The notes under the pieces were generated by a model. That model ran no database searches, was not told the DNA's origin, and saw nothing but the letters and a program-made list of their open reading frames with translations. From JAYXXU01 sp049301135 (GTDB lineage: Bacteria; Pseudomonadota; Gammaproteobacteria; Pseudomonadales; Moraxellaceae), in NCBI GenBank assembly GCA_049301135.1, contig JBAQKP010000123.1:1-27946 (forward strand): DNA of 27,946 nt, written 5' to 3'. A program made the translations under genes and the position numbers. Of the stretch, positions 23,407-27,946 are shown in pieces. Position 1 is the stretch's first letter, and each line of letters opens with the position of its first letter.

Positions 23407-24179
23407 GTTGGAATCGTATAACAGCAGATATGGATGTGACGGCTCACTCAGTTCACTGGCCGTCACAGGGTTTCTGGTACTGGCAATCTTTCGGCTTATT
23501 CATCAGCGCACTATTGTTACTGTATAGCTTTCGACACTGGCCGCTGGATGCGCTGGTAATTGCACCCTATGCGAACTCACATGGGTTTATGTTGCGTGAG
23601 GCGTGGGCTACTGCACAGTTAGGGCACGTTTGGGTCAAACAGATCCTATTGCTCCTCGCGCTCGGACTGTTAGCCAGTATCGGATTAAGCTATTGGCGCA
23701 GTGCGTGGCGCGATTGGCGACTACCTGCCAGCTTTGTACTGCTGAGTGTAATCCTTGGCACTGGCACAATTGGACTGCTAAAATCAGTGTCACCACACTC
23801 TTGTCCTTGGGATATCCAAGCCTATGGCGGGACTGATGCGTATTTTCCATTATTCGCACAGATCAACGCTCACACAGTCGGTGGGTGTTTTCCGGCTGGT
23901 CATGCGTCGGCGGGCTTTAGTTTGATGAGCTTCTATCTACTCGCACGACTTGCAGGTTTTCGTTATGCGTATGGCTATTGGTTGGCCGCATTTGTACTGG
24001 GGTTTTGTATGGGCTGGATACAGATGATGCGTGGTGCACATTTTTTATCGCATACCCTGTGGTCGGCGTGGTGGGTTTGGTTCGTAGAAATAAGCTTTTT
24101 TGCAGTCTGGATTGGGTTGTTGCACCAGCAGCACAGCAAGTTTTGTGTGCCGAAGCACATGCTCAGGATACTACGCTAG
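23394..24179 (+). CDS. PAP2-family membrane phosphatase next to eptA
   Basis: A 261-residue integral membrane protein with about six helices. The PAP2 motif 2 is FPAGHASAG at 166-174 with His170. Motif 1 is degenerate (Lys130-SVSPHSCP, lacking the usual Arg). Motif 3 reads QMMRGAHFLSH at 210-220: the conserved His216 is present, but Gln210 and His220 replace the Arg and Asp of the classical SRx5HxxxD. The overlap of 13 bp with eptA, after the GGAT site at about -9, points to one operon. PAP2 enzymes near lipid A genes (LpxE, LpxF, LpxT) remove or transfer phosphate on lipid A or recycle undecaprenyl pyrophosphate, so a role in lipid A remodelling is a reasonable but unproven inference. The altered motif 3 suggests a distinct subfamily. 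Confidence 0.85.
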   Translation: MPKLGWNRITADMDVTAHSVHWPSQGFWYWQSFGLFISALLLLYSFRHWPLDALVIAPYANSHGFMLREAWATAQLGHVWVKQILLLLALGLLASIGLSYWRSAWRDWRLPASFVLLSVILGTGTIGLLKSVSPHSCPWDIQAYGGTDAYFPLFAQINAHTVGGCFPAGHASAGFSLMSFYLLARLAGFRYAYGYWLAAFVLGFCMGWIQMMRGAHFLSHTLWSAWWVWFVEISFFAVWIGLLHQQHSKFCVPKHMLRILR

Positions 24180-24190
24180 CTGCGGCTCCT

Positions 24191-24223
24191 CTTAAGATCC
24201 TGTTAAGCTTTAATCCTTATCAT
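24191..24223 (+). promoter_or_regulatory. PmrA box 3 and -10 element before the cytochrome b561 gene
   Basis: CTTAAG (24191-24196), five bases, GTTAAG (24202-24207), then after ten bases TATCAT (24218-24223), 5/6 to the -10 consensus. The second hexamer deviates only in its first base. Spacing is identical to boxes 1 and 2, and the ATG lies 49 bases past the box. This puts the cytochrome and VIT genes under probable PmrA control. Confidence 0.68.
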
Positions 24224-24255
24224 GAGTGATTAAATAGATCACTGGAACTTTCGAC

Positions 24256-24804
24256 ATGCAAACGCACGCTTCTACCCGCTATCATTCAGTTGTGATTGGC
24301 TTGCACTGGCTGATGGCGTTACTGATTGTGGCTGCCTATGCAACGATTGAGCTTAAAGGTATTTTTCCAAAAGGCAGTGATCCACGTTTACTGATGAAAA
24401 CCATTCATTATGGATTAGGCCTGAGTGTATTGGGCTTGTTGTCGCTGCGAATTTTGTCCAGAGTGTTATCACAAACACCAGCGATTGTGCCGACATTACC
24501 CAAAGTACAGTCTATGTTGAGTCACTGGATGCATCTGGCGTTGTATGGGTTTATGCTGGCGATGCCGCTATTGGGCTGGCTGTTGGTCGGTGCAAAAGGT
24601 GAGCAGGTTCAGATTTTTGGCTTACATATTCCCGCCCTAATCGCGGAAAATATTGAGTTTGAAGATCTACTGGAAGATCTGCATGAAACCCTCGGCTCTA
24701 TCGGCTATGGGTTGGTCGGCTTACATGCCTTAGCTGGTTTATTTCATCACTATATACAACGCGATAACACACTGACCCGCATGCTGCCTTGGCTGAAACA
24801 CTGA
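24256..24804 (+). CDS. cybB: Cytochrome b561 (CybB family)
   Basis: Four-helix inner-membrane protein of 182 residues that should bind two haem b groups; E. coli CybB oxidises superoxide and passes electrons to ubiquinone. Expected haem ligands are present: His17 in GLHWL, His50 in TIHYG, and two His in the last helix pair (DLHETLG and GLHALAG). GGAA about 9 bases upstream of the ATG serves as ribosome binding site. The stop codon overlaps the next ATG (TGATG), so the VIT-family gene is translationally coupled. A PmrA-box-like promoter precedes it. The protein could supply electrons for reduction of ferric iron or remove superoxide; both are inference. Confidence 0.9.
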   Translation: MQTHASTRYHSVVIGLHWLMALLIVAAYATIELKGIFPKGSDPRLLMKTIHYGLGLSVLGLLSLRILSRVLSQTPAIVPTLPKVQSMLSHWMHLALYGFMLAMPLLGWLLVGAKGEQVQIFGLHIPALIAENIEFEDLLEDLHETLGSIGYGLVGLHALAGLFHHYIQRDNTLTRMLPWLKH

Positions 24805-25508
24805 TGAACGACATGACCACACCACATCCACACACACATCATATTCATCGGGCGGGCGGGCTACGCGCTGCGGTACTCGGTGCAAATGATGGGATTATTT
24901 CGACTTCTAGCCTACTGCTCGGGATTGCAGCGACTGCACCGACGGGTAATTTATTGCTGATCTCGGGAGTGGCTGCGGTAGTGGCGGGTGCGATGTCGAT
25001 GGCAGCCGGTGAATATGTGTCGGTGGCGGCGCAAGCGGATCTGGAACAGGCTGATCTAGCACGGGAGCGCCACTCCTTGCAACATAATCCTGATTTTGAA
25101 CATCAAGAGCTGGTTGAGCTATACCAAGCGCGCGGCTTAACCGCTGAACTGGCCGAACAGGTCGCACAACAACTGATGGCGCATGATGCGCTCGGCGCAC
25201 ACGCCCAAGATGAGCTTGGCCTGCATGATCTGCAACGCGCCAATCCACTACTGGCGGCGGTCGCATCTGCGTTGAGTTTTTTAGCCGGTGGTGTGATTCC
25301 GCTGGCGATTATTTGGTTGATGCCGACACAGATCTTGATTCAGGCAATCGTTGCGGTGACCTTCTGTGCGCTGATCCTACTCGGTTGGCTATCTGCGTAC
25401 AGTGGTGGCAGTCGTCCACTGACTGCGATTGTCCGTGTCACCCTGTTTGGAGGACTGGCGATGCTGGTGACCTATTTAATCGGACATTGGATTGGTGTGG
25501 CACTGTAA
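24804..25508 (+). CDS. VIT1/CCC1-family iron/manganese transporter
   Basis: A 234-residue membrane protein of the vacuolar iron transporter family, which exports Fe2+ or Mn2+ in exchange for protons. The hallmark first helix is GLRAAVLGANDGIISTSSLL, with the metal-pathway Asp, followed by AGAMSMAAGEYVSVAAQ in helix 2. A cytoplasmic metal-binding region with many Glu/His residues (about 75-135) precedes three further helices. The N-terminus has five His in the first 15 residues, a possible metal-binding tail. The start ATG overlaps the cytochrome stop (TGATG); a TTG 15 bases upstream and an ATG 9 bases downstream are alternatives. Being in the same unit as the cytochrome and behind a PmrA box suggests iron detoxification; this is inference. 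Confidence 0.9.
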   Translation: MNDMTTPHPHTHHIHRAGGLRAAVLGANDGIISTSSLLLGIAATAPTGNLLLISGVAAVVAGAMSMAAGEYVSVAAQADLEQADLARERHSLQHNPDFEHQELVELYQARGLTAELAEQVAQQLMAHDALGAHAQDELGLHDLQRANPLLAAVASALSFLAGGVIPLAIIWLMPTQILIQAIVAVTFCALILLGWLSAYSGGSRPLTAIVRVTLFGGLAMLVTYLIGHWIGVAL

Positions 25509-25714
25509 AAACAATACCGATTGTGCATAGATAAGCACTCTCTGCAAGAGCAGTTTATGAAGTATTAAGTCAAAATAAAGCTATTTTACTGTGATGCACT
25601 TTGCCATTTGTAATCTCAAGCACAATCGGCCAGCCATACCTGCGAATAACGCCTTCGGTACTAATAGCAGCATTTTTCTCGGGGCACAGCCAAGCGAAAA
25701 AACCGAATTGCCCG

Positions 25715-25720
25715 TATAAT
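25715..25720 (+). promoter_or_regulatory. Consensus -10 element before rlmM
   Basis: TATAAT lies about 33 bases before the rlmM ATG in the 244-bp gap after the VIT gene. No good -35 stands 16-18 bases upstream and no TG extension is present. The rest of the gap shows no gene. Confidence 0.35.
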
Positions 25721-25752
25721 CAGCCGGTCTATCTCTCAAGTGATTGCCCTGA

Positions 25753-26796
25753 ATGCCTCCTGTTGCTGAATACGGCCTGCTCGCCTTGTGTCGTGCTGGC
25801 TTTGAAGTCGAATGCGCCGAAGAACTGCAATACCATGCCACCGAAGCCGGTAATGCGGCGTTTGAAAAACAATCGGGCGTGGTGCGCTGGATCGGCACGG
25901 GCAAACGCTGGCCGAGTACCGAACAACTGATTTTTAGTCGGCAACTGATGCGACTGCTGAAACCCAAGCCGATTCAACTGGAAGAAACCAACCGAATCGA
26001 ATCGCTGCTGGCACAACTGGTTGGGCAATCTTTTAGTGCGATTTATCTGGATCACCCAGACACCAACGACGGTAAAGCCCTCGCCCGCTTATTTGAAAAA
26101 CTACAAAAACCGCTACTCTCCGCTGCCAGTAAAGTCGGTGTATTGGATCGCAGCGTATCCACCCGCCTGCATGTGGTGTTTCTGGATGGAAAAACCGTCT
26201 GGCTCGCCACCAGTCGCGCTGGTCAAACCTTAAAATGGCCAATGGGTGTGCCTCGCCTGAAAATGCCTGCTGATGCACCGAGTCGCTCGACCTTGAAACT
26301 AGCTGAAGCGTTTGAGTTTTTTATGGACAAAGACGAACAAGCAGAATGGCTACGCGAAGGACTGACTGCGGTTGATCTCGGGGCTTGCCCTGGTGGCTGG
26401 AGTTATCAGTTGGTCAAGCGCGGGCTACAAGTCACCGCCATTGATAACGGCGCGATGGAACAAAAACTGATGGAAACCGGCTTGGTTGAGCATGTCGAGG
26501 CCGATGGTTTTGTCTGGCGACCGAAGCGTAACGTGCATTGGCTGGTCTGTGATATGGTCGAAAAACCCTCACGCGTCGCCGATCTGGTCGGTGAATGGCT
26601 AGCCGATGGCGTGGCACAACGCGCGATGTTTAATCTGAAACTGCCGATGAAAAAACGCTTTGAGGAAGTGCAGTTTTGTGAGCATTTGATTCAAGATGCA
26701 ATCAAAGATGCCGGTAAAAAACTCGAGCGGTTGCAGTTCAGGCAACTTTATCATGACCGCGAAGAAGTGACCGGTTATGCAGTGGTTCAGGGCTAA
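25753..26796 (+). CDS. rlmM: RlmM, 23S rRNA 2'-O-methyltransferase (C2498)
   Basis: SAM-dependent enzyme that methylates the ribose of C2498 in the peptidyl transferase centre. The 347 residues fit RlmM (366 in E. coli). An N-terminal THUMP-like RNA-binding domain (about 1-165) is followed by a Rossmann methyltransferase domain. The SAM motif is DLGACPGGWS at 208-217. The catalytic K-D-K set is visible as Lys182 (STLKLAEA), Asp267 (CDMVEKP) and Lys295 (FNLKLPM). The ribosome binding site before the ATG at 25753 is weak. It is convergent with the DUF2726 gene, with 26 bp between the stops and no obvious terminator. Confidence 0.96.
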   Translation: MPPVAEYGLLALCRAGFEVECAEELQYHATEAGNAAFEKQSGVVRWIGTGKRWPSTEQLIFSRQLMRLLKPKPIQLEETNRIESLLAQLVGQSFSAIYLDHPDTNDGKALARLFEKLQKPLLSAASKVGVLDRSVSTRLHVVFLDGKTVWLATSRAGQTLKWPMGVPRLKMPADAPSRSTLKLAEAFEFFMDKDEQAEWLREGLTAVDLGACPGGWSYQLVKRGLQVTAIDNGAMEQKLMETGLVEHVEADGFVWRPKRNVHWLVCDMVEKPSRVADLVGEWLADGVAQRAMFNLKLPMKKRFEEVQFCEHLIQDAIKDAGKKLERLQFRQLYHDREEVTGYAVVQG

Positions 26797-26822
26797 TACA
26801 ACCCTATCAGGCGAGCACGCCA

Positions 26823-27338
26823 CTACCCCAACTGCCGAATAATCTCATGCCGAAGTTGCGTTGCATTCGGCATGCGTCGCCCATCAAACCGAATTAATGG
26901 CAAGCCGGCACTTTCAATCGCTTTGGTCTTTTTTTGGTCTGCTCGTTTGCGTTCGGGTTTATCATGCGTCCAGTCATCCAACTCAATCACCGCAATCACG
27001 GTTTGGGCATCGCGATCGACCAACACATAATCTGCGCTCATGCGACAGATCCGATTAAACCAAAACGCCGAATCTTGCGGATCCGTTGCTTGAATCAGCC
27101 GCGACAATTGTACTTGAGCAAAAATAAAATGCTCCGGCATTGCCTCTTGTAATAAGGCAAAAAACCGGACTTCACTGTTGGTCATAAACGGCATCGGCTC
27201 AAACGGCCACACTGCCAGATCATCGCCACGCACAGCGCGTGGGGCTTGATCGGCAGTTTGACGCGGCTGACGACGGCCAGAAAGCAAAAACGCAGCAATA
27301 ATTGCTGCGAGTGCGATTAAGGTGTAGGTGGTTGCCAA
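26823..27338 (-). CDS. DUF2726-domain membrane-anchored protein
   Basis: A 171-residue protein with an N-terminal hydrophobic helix (about 4-20, TYTLIALAAIIAAFLL), a short basic linker and a DUF2726 domain (about 48-165). The segment SADYVLVDRDAQTVIAVIEL followed by DD and a downstream Lys in KKTKAIESAG fits the PD-(D/E)xK nuclease-like fold proposed for this family; nuclease activity is not shown for it. The reading frame starts with TTG (27336-27338), directly after an in-frame stop, and no ATG precedes the helix, so this TTG is the likely start, with GGG about 9 bases upstream. It overlaps the 3' end of the SPOR gene by 22 bp, indicating co-transcription. Confidence 0.82.
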   Translation of the reverse strand: MATTYTLIALAAIIAAFLLSGRRQPRQTADQAPRAVRGDDLAVWPFEPMPFMTNSEVRFFALLQEAMPEHFIFAQVQLSRLIQATDPQDSAFWFNRICRMSADYVLVDRDAQTVIAVIELDDWTHDKPERKRADQKKTKAIESAGLPLIRFDGRRMPNATQLRHEIIRQLG

Positions 27339-27946
27339 TTAATAACCCATGCGCTAGTGGTACCGAGCTTGGGATCTTGATTGACTTTGTTGCGTAAAGC
27401 CAGCGCGGCATCACGATCGCGCGCCGGACCGACCATAATTCGTACACCACGGCTGGTTTGGCTGGTTTTGGCGCTATAGCCGCTGGCTTTAAGCTTGGCG
27501 ACGACCGCTTCTGCGCGTGCTTGATCGGCGGCCATTGCCACTTGTACCATCAAGATTGGCGCAGCAGTGACTGGTTTATCCGCACGAGCAGGCTTGCTGT
27601 CAGGCGACTCCCGACGCGCAGCATCATTCTGGCGGCTGCTACTGTCTGCACGACGACTCTCGGGACGCGCTGACTGCCGTCCCGCTGCTTCTGCCAAAGG
27701 CTGCCAATCAATCGCCCAAGCCCCATCGACATTGACCCGAGGATCTTGGTTGATTTTTGCACTGAGGGCTTTGGCAGCGGCTTGACCTTTTTCAGGGCCA
27801 ACCAACACCCGCACACCACGATTGGTCTGACTGGTCTGCACTTTATAGCCTTGCGCTTTAAGCTTGGCAGCCATCGCTTCCGCGGCTTCGAGATTGGCGG
27901 CCATACCGGCTTGCACCATCCACGGTTTTTCATCACCGTCTAGTAA
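27317..27946 (-). CDS. Protein with two SPOR domains (partial, N-terminus outside window)
   Basis: The frame is open to the right edge: nine codons before the first internal ATG (27917-27919) continue without a stop and read DEKPW, completing the usual SPOR start PWMVQAGMA, so that Met is not the true start. About 209 codons are present. Two SPOR repeats of about 73 residues (WMVQAGMAANLEAAEAMAAK... and LMVQVAMAADQARAEAVVAK...) are separated by a Ser/Arg/Asp/Pro-rich linker of about 50 residues. Each repeat has the pattern KLKAxGYxxxTSQTxRGVRxxVGP and ends with a WxIxWQP motif. SPOR domains bind glycan strands stripped of stem peptides, as in division proteins such as FtsN, DedD and DamX; the exact family member cannot be named without the N-terminus. 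Confidence 0.9.
   Translation of the reverse strand, partial: LLDGDEKPWMVQAGMAANLEAAEAMAAKLKAQGYKVQTSQTNRGVRVLVGPEKGQAAAKALSAKINQDPRVNVDGAWAIDWQPLAEAAGRQSARPESRRADSSSRQNDAARRESPDSKPARADKPVTAAPILMVQVAMAADQARAEAVVAKLKASGYSAKTSQTSRGVRIMVGPARDRDAALALRNKVNQDPKLGTTSAWVINWQPPTP

Noticed and set aside
25564..25580. ATTAAG-N5-ATAAAG after the VIT gene, resembling a fourth PmrA box
   Set aside because: The second hexamer lacks the TTAA core and no -10 element stands 10 bases downstream.

Overview
This window is ordinary chromosomal DNA of a gammaproteobacterium, most likely a member or relative of the Moraxellaceae/Pseudomonadales. The suggestion rests on gene content and order: argC with a DUF6776 gene, clpS-clpA, rpiA divergent from ilvA, rluD-pgeF divergent from bamD, and a PmrAB/EptA lipid A module. 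Base composition looks balanced by eye. I saw no rRNA, tRNA, CRISPR array, insertion sequence or prophage. Coding density is high, and several convergent genes overlap at their stop codons.

Layout. 1-4086 (minus strand): clpA (C-terminus cut by the left edge), clpS, a DUF6776 membrane-anchored protein and argC. 4243-5757: an unrecognised lipoprotein. 5754-7243 (minus): a YgjP-type metallohydrolase and rpiA. 7384-9496: ilvA and a hypoxanthine phosphoribosyltransferase. 9493-14799 (minus): a Kef-type cation/proton antiporter, a large M16C (PreP-like) protease and a bacterioferritin-family subunit without the haem-ligand methionine. 15186-15842: a two-helix membrane protein. 15804-18340 (minus): a flavodoxin-fold protein, pgeF and rluD. 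18416-19528: bamD.

The most interesting part is 19529-25508. It holds a PmrA/PmrB-type two-component system, eptA (lipid A phosphoethanolamine transferase), a PAP2-family phosphatase overlapping eptA, a cytochrome b561 gene, and a VIT/CCC1-family metal transporter translationally coupled to it. Each of the three transcription units in this block (pmrAB, eptA-PAP2, cybB-VIT) starts with a PmrA-box-like element: two TTAA-centred hexamers with a 5-base spacer, followed exactly 10 bases later by a -10-like hexamer. The three promoters have the same 33-base geometry. The inference is a self-contained regulon in which one regulator controls itself, lipid A modification, a membrane cytochrome and an iron/manganese transporter. 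This fits the known Fe(III)-sensing role of PmrB in enterics.

The right end holds rlmM (23S rRNA C2498 methyltransferase) and, on the minus strand, a DUF2726 protein overlapping the 3' end of a protein with two SPOR domains whose N-terminus lies beyond the window.
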